A stretch of DNA of 64,000 bases. It comes from Trametes villosa. Taxonomy: Eukaryota > Basidiomycota > Agaricomycetes > Polyporales > Polyporaceae. Where the stretch lies: contig PUDQ02000079.1 in assembly GCA_002964805.2 (NCBI GenBank), positions 434,001-498,000 of the forward strand, in the 5' to 3' direction. A program made the translations under genes and the position numbers. This document shows, in pieces, positions 23,383 to 35,293 of the stretch (positions within the stretch are counted from its first letter, which is position 1; each line of letters starts with the position of its first letter). The notes beneath the pieces are model-generated. The model was not told the DNA's origin, made no database searches, and saw only the letters and a program-made list of their open reading frames with translations.

Positions 23383-24719
23383 CACTGTCAGCCGCGGTGG
23401 CGTCAAGGTAGTGTGGCGCGGTGGCGAGGACTGTGCAGCCGAGGTGGAGGGGCAGGTAGCGGTTGTTCTTGCTTGGTGGCGACGACGCGAGATTGAATGA
23501 GTGACGGCGACCGGGTAGGTGGTGGGAGAGGACAAGGTGAGGGAGGGACGAGCGGGGGACGCGATGCCTTATATCCCCAGGCCCTGCGGTTCGCACTCCG
23601 CCCACGCGACTTTCCGGATATCCGCCTTCCCATCTGGACCAGCTATTGTCCTCCCCCCGCCTGCGGCTGGCCGATCGATATCCGCGTTCGTGTCTGAGCT
23701 GGTCAGAGAGTGTGCAGGAGGCTGACCGCCGTCAAGGAGCTCGGCTGAGTGGCCTACGCCACATTTCGCTTCGCGGCGGACCGCGAGTGTTGTTAGCCTC
23801 TCCTACTCGGTTTTCCCTCCCTGTCAGGCTAATTGGAGGTGTCTGCGGCCCTCCTGGTGCTCTATGTCCAGTTACGAGATACTTTGGATGGATGTCGAGA
23901 CACAAGTTGTGTACGCCACAACGCCACAAGGATACCCGTAAGCGCCGATGAGGCAAGCGCCCAGCAGTGCGTTCTCCTGCGGCGCTCCTGCGAGCATGAG
24001 TTATTCACTGGCAGCGCGGGACGATACATGGGTATGAAGTCGTGTTCATAGCCTTCCTAAACGCTGGAGTTTCCACGAAAGTGCTCAATACGATCATCGC
24101 TGTCTAGTCAGCATATAACGAGATTAAACGAGTAGCACGAGTAGGTGGAGAGGGTATTGGGATACTACGATGTTACAGTCGTGCCGACAACTTCGAGATA
24201 CGCACGCCGGATATTCGTCTATGTTATCATAAGCATATCCCGGTTGCGCAGCGAACCGCTGACGGGTAGGTTGTGGCGGAGCAAGGTGTTCCTGAAACCG
24301 AGTGCCCGGCCGGGATCGCGAAGGTGAGTACACCTTCCGGATGTGCTTACATCAACAGATCACGGTCGTTGAGTGTGCTGCGACCCATTTCCGCTGTCGT
24401 TGCGAAACATGAAAAGTGCCCGGCGGGTGAATGCAGGACAGTCATCGAGGACATGGAGGAATAGCTGAAGCCCGCTCGGGCTCGCAAACCGTCGAAAGCG
24501 TGATGCTCTCCGGCGTTCAGACGCGCGCACGTGGGGCTGCAGCCAATGGGAGAGCGGGATTTTAGTCAGAACCAATCACGTGTCGTGAATAATGCGAGTG
24601 AGACAGACGCCCAGCGAGTGCGGGGTCGATCGACTCGGCGGCCAGTCCGGGGTTTCTTACTTAACGTCTCCTCCTCCTCCCCTCGCCGTATCTCCCTCTA
24701 TCCTTCACCAACTTCCACC

Positions 24720-26196
24720 ATGTCCTTCGCAGCACTCAGAGCATCGGCACGCCGTGTCGGGACTGCCGCACCCGCCGCGCGCGCATCCCGCACTGCCCTG
24801 CGCAACCCCGCCTTCCGCAAGTACTCCACCGAGGTCCCTCAACCTCCCAAGAAGAGCAGCAATGTCGCTCTCTTCGGTGCGCTCGGTGCCGCCGCCGTCG
24901 GTGGTGTTGGTATCTGGATCTACACCTCCAGCTCGGACTCTGCGAGGGAGGCCGGCACCGCCGTGAGGTCGGGCGTCCAGGCTGCCAAGGTCGCCACCAA
25001 CTACGTCCCCACCAAGGAGGACTACCAGAAGGTGGGTCATCGCTCCGCGTGTCCTAGGTGTGTAGAGGGCGATGGCATTGACATGGCCGGCCTGTAGGTG
25101 TACAACCGCGTTGCTGAGATCCTCGACACCGCCGGTGATAAGGGTTACGACGGTACGTGTCCCTCCGGAGGCGTGTGAGCAGCGCGGTTCAGGGGCTCAC
25201 GAACGCCGTCCCGTCTTGCAGATGGCTCCTACGGTCCCGTCCTCGTACGTCTGGCATGGCACTCGTCGGGTACCTACGATAAGGACACGCAGACTGGCGG
25301 CAGGTGAGCCTCGTCCCATCAGGGCCTCCGGGCCCGCGACCGGCGGTGATCCGAGCGTGCGCTGACACCGTGCGTGTGACCGTGCAGCAACTACGCGACG
25401 ATGCGTTTCGAGCCCGAGGCCAAGCATGGCGCGAACAACGGCTTGAACGTCGCGCGCGAGTTGCTCGAGCCTGTCAAGCAGGAGTTCCCCTGGATTTCCT
25501 ATGGCGACCTGTGGACTCTTGCTGGTGTCGCCGCCATCCAGGAGATGGGCGGCCCCAAGATTCCCTGGCGCCCCGGCCGCATCGACGGCTTCGCCGCGCA
25601 GTGCACGCCCGACGGCCGTCTGCCCGACGCCTCCAAGGGTGCTGACCACATCCGCAACGTCAGTATCACGTTCCAGTCAGACAGCGAGCACGGAGATTGA
25701 CACTAGGCGCGGGGCACAGATCTTCTACCGCATGGGCTTCAACGACCAGGAGATCGTCGCGCTGAGCGGCGCGCACGCGCTTGGGCGCTGCCACTCTGAC
25801 CGCTCCGGGTTCGAGGGCCCGTGGACGTTCTCGCCGACGAGCGTGACGAACGAGTACTACAAGCTGCTCCTCAACGAGAAGTGGCTGTGGAAGAAGTGGG
25901 ACGGCCCGAAGCAGCTCGAGGACAAGACGACGAAGTCGCTCATGATGCTCCCGACCGACTACGCCCTCGTCCAGGACAAGGCGTTCAAGAAGTGGACGAA
26001 GGCGTACGCGGACGACGAGGCGCTCTGGTTCAAGGAGTGCGTGCACGCACCTTGGTTCGCCTTGTGGTGTCAGTGGTACTGACCGAGGTTTTGCAGCTTC
26101 TCGTCTGTCGTGGCGCGTCTGTTCGAGCTCGGTGTGCCCTCCCAGCAGTGGGTCACCTCTGAGCCCTGGACCCTGAAGAGCTCGGACGAGGAGTAG
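24720..26196 (+). CDS. CCP1: Mitochondrial cytochrome c peroxidase
   Basis: A class I haem peroxidase of the mitochondrial intermembrane space that reduces hydrogen peroxide with electrons from cytochrome c. The N-terminus is an Arg/Ala-rich targeting sequence ([20 protein letters not shown]) followed by a hydrophobic stretch ([20 protein letters not shown]) expected for bipartite intermembrane-space sorting. The distal haem pocket is [11 protein letters not shown], the proximal histidine lies in [12 protein letters not shown], and the [19 protein letters not shown] segment holds the family's key tryptophan region. Five introns by eye, after ...DYQK, after ...KGYD-G, within TGGS, at RN/IFYRMG, and at [15 protein letters not shown]. 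The protein ends LKSSDEE at 26196. ATG at 24720 follows a CT-rich leader and a CACC context. Confidence 0.96.
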
Positions 26197-27846
26197 AAGC
26201 CTCGTCCTTGTATCGTGCGCTCGACCTCCCAGCACGCAGCGTTCGTCTTAGACTCTAGAGCTAGACTAGACAAGCTGGGAGCACGTCTTGAGCGCTAGAC
26301 ATCTACATCTGTCGGGGTAGACCGCCCCTCAGCGGAAGGGGGGGAGGGGTATTGCTGAAGGGGGAAGGGAGGGAAGAGAAGCGCGTGAGTGCGCCGCCGT
26401 ACGGTCCTTTATACTAAGCCTCGCCATCATCTTCGCTCGTTTGCTGTCTATTACTGTCCTACTGTTGCTCCGGAACTCAATGCACTCGCTCTGCCACCAA
26501 CCAAAAGGCTCCGCCCGCCCGGGTTCGACGCAGCTGGGGCCACGCGCGGCCGGTCACCACGCCCTGGCGACTGAATGGGAGAGGGGAGACGCGGGGGCAC
26601 GGGACGGGGTGGGGGCTTCGCGTGCATCAGCACCTGGGCGGGCGTGGGTGTGCTCGTTGCTTCGCGTTCCCAAGCGTGGTTTATATGTCGCGGTGGCATA
26701 CCAGGCATTCCATTGGTACGTTCAGGCTGTGTACGAGCCACCGCCATGAGTTGCCATAGAGGAGGTATACCGTGGCGTAGGGGGGCGTCCGCGCTGGGGG
26801 ACGGCGTAAGTCCGGGTGACCAATTAATATTTAATGTTGGGAGACGTTGCGTTCGAGCCAGGGTGACCTCGGTAGCAATTGCCGCTGCCTGGTAGATGCC
26901 ATGCATGCGGACACTCATGATGGGCGGTGGCAAGAATCACCCTCCAGTGATTGGACGGGTACCTGACCTTTCAAGTGAGACGCACTTTCGCCAAATTGAC
27001 TACGTAGGGGCTTGCCTCTGCAGCGTGCACGCGCGTCGCGGATAGACAGACAGTAGCAAGGATACGGTTCCCTCTGAGCTGGCATCGGGTCGAGGAGGCT
27101 CTCCAAGCTGAGCCATCGCACCTGTTCATGATCTGAGACAGATGGGTCAACCTCTGTGACGGCGAAAGCAGAACAGTGCGCAATCATTGAACCACCAACA
27201 TGATAGGGTACATGCGTCCGTCGGTGTCACTCAACACGGGAGGGATAGGCGGGCTTCCGAGCCGGCCTGTAGCGCAAAGTAGCGGGACACGCTACTCCCT
27301 CTCGCTGAGCGGCTACATCAGCTCGCCGGGGAGTTGAGCGAGTTCCTCTAAGTACCTGTGAGAGGTTCTCCTAGGTCATGTCCAGCGTAAGAGGCGCAAG
27401 GATCTCAACGCGGCGGTATTCTGGATACATTCAGGCATCAACCGGCGCGTGGACGAGACGCGAAGCAACGGGGAAAGGCGCACCTGCATGAACATACTAT
27501 CGATCGTGCTGTAGAGGTAGCATATCTCCGCGGAGAAACGATGGGAGCCCAGCATACATAGTTGCTTACCATTGAACGGATAGGTACAAGCTCGAGAGCC
27601 AGGGAGTAGTCCCCGCCAGAAACTACAAGTCGATGTGCGCTCAAGAGAGTGTTCTGATTCAGGCCTTGAGAATGGATGAGCGCGGCAAGAAGCTTAGCTT
27701 TCGCCACCTGAAGCGATGAGATGCAGGCGATGCGACATCGCCCCGGCCATAGGAGCAAGGCTCACGGACATTCGCGGTGGGAGTGCAAGTCTCAGTGGTC
27801 GAAGATGTTATTCAAGACACAGTCGACGAAGGGAGATATTAACATC
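26197..27846. other. Gene-poor stretch between CCP1 and FPR2
   Basis: The first few hundred bases are probably CCP1 3' untranslated region. The remaining frames of 60-160 codons on both strands have no recognisable motifs and no splicing that would extend them. A short hairpin (GTAGCG / CGCTAC near 27280) was seen but does not form a tRNA. Confidence 0.4.
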
Positions 27847-28504
27847 CTAGAGCTCTTCGCGCGGGCCCTGGGCGTCAAGGCCCGTAAGCTCCACGTCGAA
27901 GACGAGGGCAGAGTTGGGCGGGATGACATTGCCGAACCCGCGGGGTCCTGATAAGAATTGTGTGTGAGTTCAGTGATGTTTCGCGGGATTCACAGACTTA
28001 CCGTAGGCCTTAGCGGGAGGGATGGTCAGGATACGCTTCTCTCCGACGCACATGCCCTTCAGACCCTCCTCCCATCCCTTGATGACTTGGCCAGCGCCGA
28101 CTGAGAGTTGGTGTTAGCATGCCCTTCTGCAGCACATGGCAGTAGACCATGAACTTACGAGTCAAGGGGAGCGGGCTACCGCGGTCACGGCTGAGGTACA
28201 TGGTGTGTGTGAGCAGGTGCTCCAAGGCTCCAAGGCAGCTGTGACCTACCTAGAGTCGAACTTGTTACCGTTCGAGAACAGCGTGCCGGTCTGCAGAGTC
28301 CATTTAGTATCTCTGCCATTCCGTGACATTTTACAAGCAACTCACGTAGTGGACTTGCAGACGGTCTCCATTCTGCGACCTGACCTTGCAGTCCGCAGGC
28401 ACGAACGTCGTGTCGATCTTCAGCTCCGTCGGGGTGTCCTGTGCCGAGACTGCCAGCGCAAGCACAAGAGCAGAGATACAGCCGAGGACGCGCATGAAGA
28501 ACAT
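27847..28504 (-). CDS. FPR2: ER-lumenal FKBP-type peptidyl-prolyl isomerase
   Basis: A proline isomerase of the FKBP2/FKBP13 type that assists folding in the secretory pathway. The signal peptide is [22 protein letters not shown] at 28495 or nine bases upstream (28504, adding MFF) could start it. The FKBP domain reads [20 protein letters not shown], then [40 protein letters not shown] and VELTGL, retaining the usual binding-pocket residues (Tyr, Phe-Asp, Val-Ile, Trp, Tyr, Phe). The C-terminus is PREEL, so REEL may act as an HDEL-like retrieval signal, as RTEL does in human FKBP2. Four introns of about 53-61 nt separate five exons. The gene is head-to-head with the L39 gene across about 260 bases. 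Confidence 0.93.
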
Positions 28505-28762
28505 GTCGTGAATACAGGAGTCGTCGACGAGGAGGATGGGGTGCGAGACGGAGGGGTGAATGGGCGCCAAGCCCCGGGAACGCGTCGCGCCACGACACGT
28601 CGCGCGCCTGTGGCTGTGATTTCACGACTGTGGGAAAGTGCACGTGCAGGACTCCCGAATGCGGAAGCTTAGTCAGAACTGTACAGGGCAGACGTTCGCC
28701 AACCTTAATTTTCCTCCCTTTTCCACCGACCGCCGCACGCCCCGCCGACGACACCAAGAACG
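28505..28762. promoter_or_regulatory. Shared divergent promoter of FPR2 and RPL39
   Basis: 258 bases separate the two divergent start codons. A pyrimidine-rich stretch (about 28705-28740, CCTCCCTTTTCC) precedes the L39 start, as is usual for fungal ribosomal protein genes. No TATA box was seen. Confidence 0.45.
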
Positions 28763-29120
28763 ATGGTATGTCGCTGCGTTTCACGATGCTGGGCCTCCTA
28801 CGGTCGCATATGAGGATGCCGTGCTGATTGCAGTGATTTGGTGTGTGTAGCCTTCCCAGAAGACTTTCCGCACGAAGCGCATCCTCGCGAAGGCCTCGCG
28901 CCAGAACCGGTGAGTTTCACAGGATCGCAGGAGTTGAGGAGAGGTGAATTAAGACGTGTGCGTTAGCCCCATCCCCCAGTGGTTCCGCCTCAAGTCGGAT
29001 ACCAAAATCCAGGTGCGTTCAGCCCAGTCTTGACAGCTTGACTTTTGAGTTAAACCGAGCTCTCCTCTGCAGTACAACGCCAAGCGTCGTCACTGGAGGC
29101 GCACCAAGCTCAACATCTAA
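28763..29120 (+). CDS. RPL39: 60S ribosomal protein L39 (eL39)
   Basis: A small basic protein lining the ribosomal exit tunnel. Four exons encode 51 residues, the universal length: MPSQKTFRTKRILAKASRQN, PIPQWFRLKSDTKIQ and YNAKRRHWRRTKLNI, nearly colinear with yeast and animal eL39. The first coding exon is only the ATG (28763-28765), followed at once by GTATGT; the next exon begins CCTTCCCAG after a GTGTGTAG acceptor near 28852. The other introns are after QN(R), about 50 nt, and after KIQ, about 60 nt. Each exon is too short to show as an open frame. Confidence 0.96.
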
Positions 29121-29945
29121 GCCGCCCACTCCATTCCTCGCACCAGCCAGCCATCATCATGCCGCTGTTGTAGTTGTATTGGGGGCTTAGAGTATGACCG
29201 GGAGGGCGGTCGGACACCAGGCCGGGCCTCCTCGCACGCACCACCGGGACCGCATCCGCACCGCGCACGCACTCACATGTATCGCTCTGTTACTGGCCTA
29301 TGGCACTCGCTAAAATATCCGCATGCGCTATGACATTTCGCTTCGCTTCATCGACTCGCTTGCCAGAAAACATCGCCGCTCTCGCTAGGAAGTTGGGCGA
29401 TGGTTACCGACACAACGAGTATCCCAGCCTCAGAATCCCGTTGCAAGACAAGTCTGGATACTATTCCTTGATACCCACACTGTCGGACACCCATATGCAT
29501 GCCGGGCCTTACGGATTTACTCTGGATATCTGATCCATCCACATCCGTTGAACTGAATGGCAATGTTGTCAGACGGTAAAAGTATCCGCCAGATGCTCTA
29601 AATCTACTACAAATCTACAGCGCCGAGTGGGTAACCCTTCCTCATACCCCATGGCATGCGACCTTCGGTGTGTGTCTGGAGGTTGCTTCAAGTTTGAAAT
29701 TTTACCGCATATGTCCATATATATCCAGGCGGAGCGTCCTTGGAGGCCAATAGCTTCTGATCCTAACAAGACCAAACATCCATCAGCCACGTGCGCCCCG
29801 TCCACCGTGCCACAAGTGGCGGCAGCCACGCTCTTTACCTTGTACACGTATCACTCGGCCGTCTGTTTGACCGCCCTACTAGCACATTGTGTGCCCTAAT
29901 AACCTTGTCTATCGGATCTCGAGGATACACGGTCACGCCAACAAG
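29121..29945. other. Intergenic stretch between RPL39 and GET1
   Basis: Contains the L39 3' untranslated region and the GET1 promoter. Frames of 70-90 codons at 29300-29533 and 29569-29899 on either strand have no recognisable features. Confidence 0.4.
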
Positions 29946-30750
29946 ATGACACTAATGGCGACCCTCTTCGTGCTGGTCTTCGTGACCGAGCTAATCTCAT
30001 GGATTGGAAAGAGTGTCCTGCTAGAATTTGTGCGTAGCACCGCACTATCATGGAAACGATACGCTTAACAGAACGCTTGCTGTGTGCCACTGCAGGTATT
30101 CGCATTGTACCTGCGCATATTCTACAGCTCGACCGCGGCGCGCCAGCGCAAGCTGAAATCCGAGATCCTGCTGAACAAGAAAGAGCTGCTGCAGACGAGC
30201 GCACAGGACCAGTTCGCGAAGTGGGCCAAGCTGAGGCGGAGCGTAGACAAGGGGCTGGCGGATCTTGAGAAGCTCAGTAAGTCAGGAGGCCCCTCCCTCT
30301 GTGCTCGGCATCGCTCTAGAGCCCGCTCCCCGCACCCCCCTCTGCCGCTGCGCCCCCTTCCCCACATAGCGAGCCCCCGCGCACCCCTCCCCGTGAATTT
30401 CTGCCCGCCCCGGTACCGCATGCTGACCGAGCGCACCCAATACAGACGGCGAGGTCGCCTCGGCGCGGACGTCCTTCTCGCTCAAGTTCAACTCCGCGAT
30501 GTGGGTGATGACGACCGGGCTGCAGTTCGTGATCGGCTGGTGGTACCGCAAGGCGGCGGTGTTCTACCTGCCCCCGGGCTGGTTTGGGCCGCTCGCGTGG
30601 GTGCTCGCGTTCCCCTTCGCGCCCGCGGGCTCGGTGAGCTGCGGGATGTGGCAGATGGCGTGCAGGCGGGTGATCAAGGTCGGCGAGCGCGTCGCGAGAG
30701 AGGTGCTCGCGTCGTCGCAGGCAGGTGAGTACCACACCAGTTCCAATTAG
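29946..30750 (+). CDS. GET1: GET1/WRB-family receptor subunit for tail-anchored proteins
   Basis: Get1 and Get2 form the ER membrane receptor that takes tail-anchored proteins from the Get3 ATPase. Exon 1 (29946-30030) begins [20 protein letters not shown], the first membrane segment. Exon 2 (30096-30276) holds the charged cytosolic coiled coil that contacts Get3 ([34 protein letters not shown]). Exon 3 (30446-30750) has [20 protein letters not shown], then the second and third membrane segments ([20 protein letters not shown] and a further hydrophobic run with [18 protein letters not shown]). About 190 residues, as usual for Get1. The end at 30750 is the first in-frame stop; a GTGAGT just before it could instead be a donor to an extra small exon. 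Intron 2 (169 nt) is longer than the window's norm. Confidence 0.9.
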
Positions 30751-31430
30751 CATGCCCGAACGCGGACGTGCTCCGTTGTGGCACGCCGTTCGCCGTTGTC
30801 GGATTCGGACGGACGCGCCCGACGGCAGTGGCGTCTGTGCGGGCGTGCGCGTTTGGAAATGACGGAGGCTGATGTTGGGTTCGCGGGACCGCGATCAGGA
30901 TCAACGGGGCCCGTTCCGTCGGAAGAGCAGGGGAAGGAGAAGACGGAGGCGCGCGCGAAGGGAGAGTGAGGGGGCCCGAGGGGGCTATTCTGGGCCGGCT
31001 TGTACTCGCTGTATGTACACCTTATCATAACGCACAGCTCGGATATCTCTGCTGGGAGTGCGCGGGCACAGGGCAACCGCATGAAGCCGTCGCGATACCG
31101 AGCGGAGAGGATCCGACGGGAGGCAGCGAGACGGAACGCACGGGACTGCCGGCGACGCGCACGGTGGCGGAGGTGGCTCGCGAGGGGCGCTGCTGGAAGC
31201 GGAGTCCCGGGCTTCGGGGGATCGGCGGGGAGGGGTTCCGGGGTCCGTGCTCTGGGGTAGGAAGCACGTGAAAGGGAATATGACGCTCCTCCAGCCCGCC
31301 CTCCCGTCGCGGAGAGCCGCCACAACCAAGAGTACATATACGCCATGCCCATTCCACCACTCCCTCCTATCAACCGCCCCCCGCTCTCCCACACACCACC
31401 ACCACCACCACCATAACACCAATCACAACC
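30751..31430. other. GET1 3' region and malate synthase promoter
   Basis: No gene is supported. The long minus-strand frames here are low-complexity shadows. The right end is CT- and CA-rich leader sequence with an ACC microsatellite just before the malate synthase start. Confidence 0.4.
31395..31412 (+). repeat. (ACC)6 microsatellite in malate synthase leader
   Basis: Six uninterrupted ACC units end 18 bases before the ATG at 31431, so they are probably in the 5' untranslated region. Confidence 0.8.
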
Positions 31431-33266
31431 ATGGTCGCCGGCGTGCAGATTCACTCATCACAGGCAAAGGACGCCCAGCAGCAGATCCTCACCGAGGACG
31501 CGCTCAAGTTCCTCGCAGCCCTCCACAGGACGTTCGAGTCCACCCGCCAGAGCCTCCTCGTCGCCCGCGAGACGGTCCAGCAGCGCCTCGATGCCGGCCA
31601 GCAGCTCGACTTCCCTCCCGAGACCGCGCACATTCGCGCTGACCCCTCGTGGATCTGTGCCGCGCCTGGCCCCGGTCTTGAGGACAGGCGGGTAGAGATC
31701 ACTGGCCCCACCGACCGCAAGATGGTCATCAACGCGCTGAACAGCGGCACGAAGACGTTCATGGCCGACTTCGAAGGTGCGTGTGTGAACGCGTCCCATG
31801 CTATCGCGCGTCGTGCTCACGGTGCGATACAGACGCGAACTCTCCCACCTTTGCGAACATGCTCAACGGCCAGGTCAACCTTCGCGACGCGATTCGCCGG
31901 CAGATCGACTTCGAGTCGGGCGGCAAGGCGTACAAGCTGAAGGAGAACCCCGCGGTGCTCATCGTTCGGTTAGTGCCAACTCTAAAACCCTATATGACGT
32001 TCTCTGACATCACACTGCAGTCCCCGTGGATGGCATTTGGACGAGCCCCGTGTCACTGTGGACAACCAGCCCCTGTCCGGCTCCCTATTCGACTTCGCGC
32101 TCTACTTCTTCCACAACGCGCACGAGCTCATCAAGCGCGGGTCGGGCCCGTACTTCTACCTCCCGAAGATGGAACACTACCTCGAAGCGCGTCTGTGGAA
32201 CGACGTCTTCAACTTCTCGCAGTCCTACATCGGCCTCCCCCACGGCACCATCCGCGCCACTGTCCTCATCGAGACCCTCCCCGCGGCGTTCCAGATGGAG
32301 GAGATTCTCTTCGAGCTCCGCACCCACTCTGCTGGCCTTAACTGCGGTCGGTGAGTACCATGCGAATACTCGCCGAGGTTTACGATGCTCATGTACGCGA
32401 CTCTAGCTGGGATTACATCTTCAGCTTCATCAAGCGCCGTCGCGCTGACCGGAGCGCGGTTCTTCCTGACCGCAAGGACGTGACGATGGAGGTCGGCTTC
32501 ATGGACTCCTACGTCCGCCTGCTCATCCAGACCTGCCACAAGTACGTCTCGCCTAGCTTTCTATCTCCTCCAGCGACTGACGACCTGCTACAGGCGCCGC
32601 GTAGCCGCGATGGGTGGCATGTCCGCGCAAATCCCCATCAAGAACGACCCCAAGGCGAACGAGGTCGCGATGAACAAGGTGCGCGCCGACAAGCTGCGCG
32701 AGGTCACCAACGGGCACGACGGCACCTGGATCGCGCACCCGCTCATCAACGAGATCGCAATGGACATCTTCAACAAGCATATGCTCGGCCCGAACCAGTA
32801 CCACGTCCGGCGCGAGGACGTGCGCGTCGCCGCTGCCGACCTCCTGAACACGAAGGTGCCCGGCGAGATCACGCTCGAGGGCGTGCGCTCGAACGTCGCG
32901 ACGTCGCTTGCATACAGCGCGGCGTGGCTCGGCGGCAACGGGTGCATCCCGCTGAACTGGCTCATGGAGGACGCGGCGACGGCGGAGATCACGCGCATCC
33001 AGCTCTGGCAGTGGGTCAAGTACGGGATGCGCATCGCGGATTCCGGCGAGGTCATCACCGCGGCGTGGGTGGACGCGCTCATCGACGAGATCGCGCCGAC
33101 GCTCAAGAGTGCGGCCGTCACGGAGGAGAACCTGAGCATCGTTGCGCGGTACCTCAAGGGCCAGGTGCGGAAGGAGTGGCCGAGCGAGTTCCTCACGAGC
33201 GACCTCATGGGCTACCTCGCGGTCCGGGATGGGTGCCCCGCGCAGTGGCAGCGGAGCGTGCTCTGA
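31431..33266 (+). CDS. MLS1: Malate synthase
   Basis: Condenses glyoxylate with acetyl-CoA to malate, the second special step of the glyoxylate cycle, allowing growth on C2 compounds and lipids. Family landmarks in order: [27 protein letters not shown] (catalytic Arg), [66 protein letters not shown] and [10 protein letters not shown] near the C-terminal catalytic Asp region. Four introns of about 50-70 nt fall at FE(D), V(R), G(R) and H(K), each restoring the family sequence. The protein is about 535 residues, normal for isoform A. It ends QRSVL, not SKL or a close variant, so no standard type 1 peroxisomal signal is visible and its location is uncertain. Confidence 0.97.
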
Positions 33267-34134
33267 GCGCTGAGCGGCTGGGGGTTCGCCTTGGACAGTC
33301 CTGTATGATTATTCTTTCGCTCCCGGTTGGGTTTACCACTGTACATTAGCAACATCCTACTGAGCGCAAACAATTCTTTCAAACCTCACACGGATGCGTG
33401 CGCCTGCCTGTCTGAGCCAGCAACTTGCAAGAGGCCTGTTGTGGCTGTGTTTGGGTCATAGCGCGCCGACCTTGCGACTTTGCTTGCCTTCTCCCTTCCA
33501 CCACCATCCTCTTTACTGAAGTTCTCCGCATAGTATGGCTCCTATGCGTATGCGTATGCGCAGGCTCGCCTTTCGCGAATAGATGAAGACCGTACTGCGT
33601 ATGCAGGGCGTTATCCCCTCAACACGGTACGTCGTTCAGTGTGTCCGACGGCGAGACGTCTCCGCCATATCACTAGCTTGGTCCAAGGCGCTGAATGACG
33701 TAGTTCATGATATATAGGCTTCGACGAAGGCTGTTTGATTGTCTCACCTCTTTCGTAGGTCTGCGTCTGAGCGACGAACAGAGATCCCGCCCGCGCTGAG
33801 CCTACAGCCACGAGAATGGGCCGCGACACTGTGGCTTTCCAATCTACGGACGTCCGTCGTTCTAGGGCTCTGCGTGCGTCGCGCTGTCCTCTGTTACTGG
33901 GCTCTGCAGTGCTTAACAGTCCGTCAACGCTTGGACAATGTCGCGCTTTGCACGACTGGCCTGTTGGTGGGTTGGTCCACAGACCCGCTTAGCCAACCAG
34001 ATGGCTGTCCAAGCGAGGCATGCGTTCATCGTATAAGAGGTGAGCAGCTCCCCGCCCCCAGCCTCATTCACCACCCGCCGCCTTGCGCTCAGAACCCCAA
34101 GAGAACTGCCTCCTACCCAGCATAAAATAGCATC
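33267..34134. other. Intergenic stretch between malate synthase and the interrupted LRR gene
   Basis: Contains 3' untranslated sequence and the promoter of the next gene. A short ATGCGT-type repeat (about 33544-33566) is visible. No frame has recognisable content. Confidence 0.4.
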
Positions 34135-35282
34135 ATGAACGCTCGTGCAGGTGAGCGTCGTCGCTCCAGGTAGCGGTGTTGCGGTAGATGACCGACGTCC
34201 GGTCCGTACCAGCACGCGCATATGCTGGCAGCCTGATAGCTACTCTGGTCGACGGAGCGGTTCTCGAGATGCCCTTGAAGGACGGGAACCCGGAGCTCCA
34301 GCCTGTTATCCGGCGTATCAAGACACTCGTCGTGACCCTCCCGATGAGGGGATGGCCGTTCCTGCAGCAACTGCTTTCGCAGGGCCTCCCTGCCTGCGAG
34401 GTCCTGCGTATTCAAGTTGATCTGGTGCTCCGATCCACGGACGGCCTCCTCGAAGATCCGCCATACTGTGCGCTCCAGCAGCAAAAGTTGCCGCGCCTCT
34501 TCGACCTGGAAGTCTGCAATGCTTTGGTTTACTTTGATCCGGGCTTGTGTGCTCGCTTGCGGCACCTTCGCTTGAAGCTGGACAGGCGGGCCCCGAGGAG
34601 GAACAAGTCGTGTCTGCTTCGTCAACTTATCGCCCAATGCGAGCACTTGGAGATTCTCGAGGTCGAGAGTAGTATCGACATAACAGACGCTGAAGGCACC
34701 CTACCCCTGATCTCCCTCGGCGACCATCTCGAACTGCGCTCTGTCGTCTTCAAAGACGAACCACGGATCGTCTCTCGGTTTCTCAGCTTCTTCTTCTTCC
34801 CGGCTCACGTCGCGAGCGTCATCGCCATCGGCCTGGTAGGCCGAGACTCCCACCTAGGTCTTCGTGCACTGTTTCCGCCCGATCTGGAGGTCCTGCCGCG
34901 CCTTCTCCAGGCGACCTCGCTGGTCGTATATGACACTATGGAAGACGGTGCTATTTTGACTGCGCTGGCTACGGACGGCTCCCGGTTGGACCTAAAACTA
35001 CTGTCTACGCATAGTGGCGATGAGCGGGCTCTCGAGCAGCGCAGAGGCGGCATTCTGTTCCACTCCATGATCCAGTGTCTCGATCTGCTTCACGGTGCAC
35101 CTGTTCGCCAACTGGATCTGAAGGGGGCCTTGCTAGGCGTTCCAAAGTCGTCTTGGGTTGCTCTGCTCGACAACTTCCCGGCGCTCCAGGAGATTGCCAT
35201 CCAGGACACGCCATACGGTGCCAATCGCTCGTTCGAGTATTTCTTCGCCGCGCTGGCCGTGCGCACGCAACAAGGGCGGGTG

Positions 35283-35293
35283 ATCTGTCCGCA
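35283..35293 (+). repeat. Left target-site duplication of the LINE
   Basis: The 11-mer ATCTGTCCGCA sits where LRR-like sequence gives way to LINE sequence and recurs at 36945-36955. Confidence 0.8.

Larger units (their letters stand above)
19280..24719. other. 5.4-kb gene-poor stretch with decayed repeats
   Basis: The first 600 bases are AT-richer, pyrimidine-rich sequence fitting the 3' untranslated region of the arrestin gene. From about 20000 to 24500 frames are short, lack recognised domains and change frame often, while a block of about 750 bp is duplicated (22046 and 22790 onward). A minus-strand frame at 19906-20313 contains a plausible beta-alpha-beta pattern (GRVVVVPATPAVLVELVESL) but could not be assigned. 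The last 150 bases are the CT-rich leader of the cytochrome c peroxidase gene. It looks like degenerating repetitive DNA. Confidence 0.4.

Noticed and set aside
26515..26535. CCGGGTTCGACGCAGC, resembling a tRNA B box
   Set aside because: No matching acceptor or D stem could be drawn.
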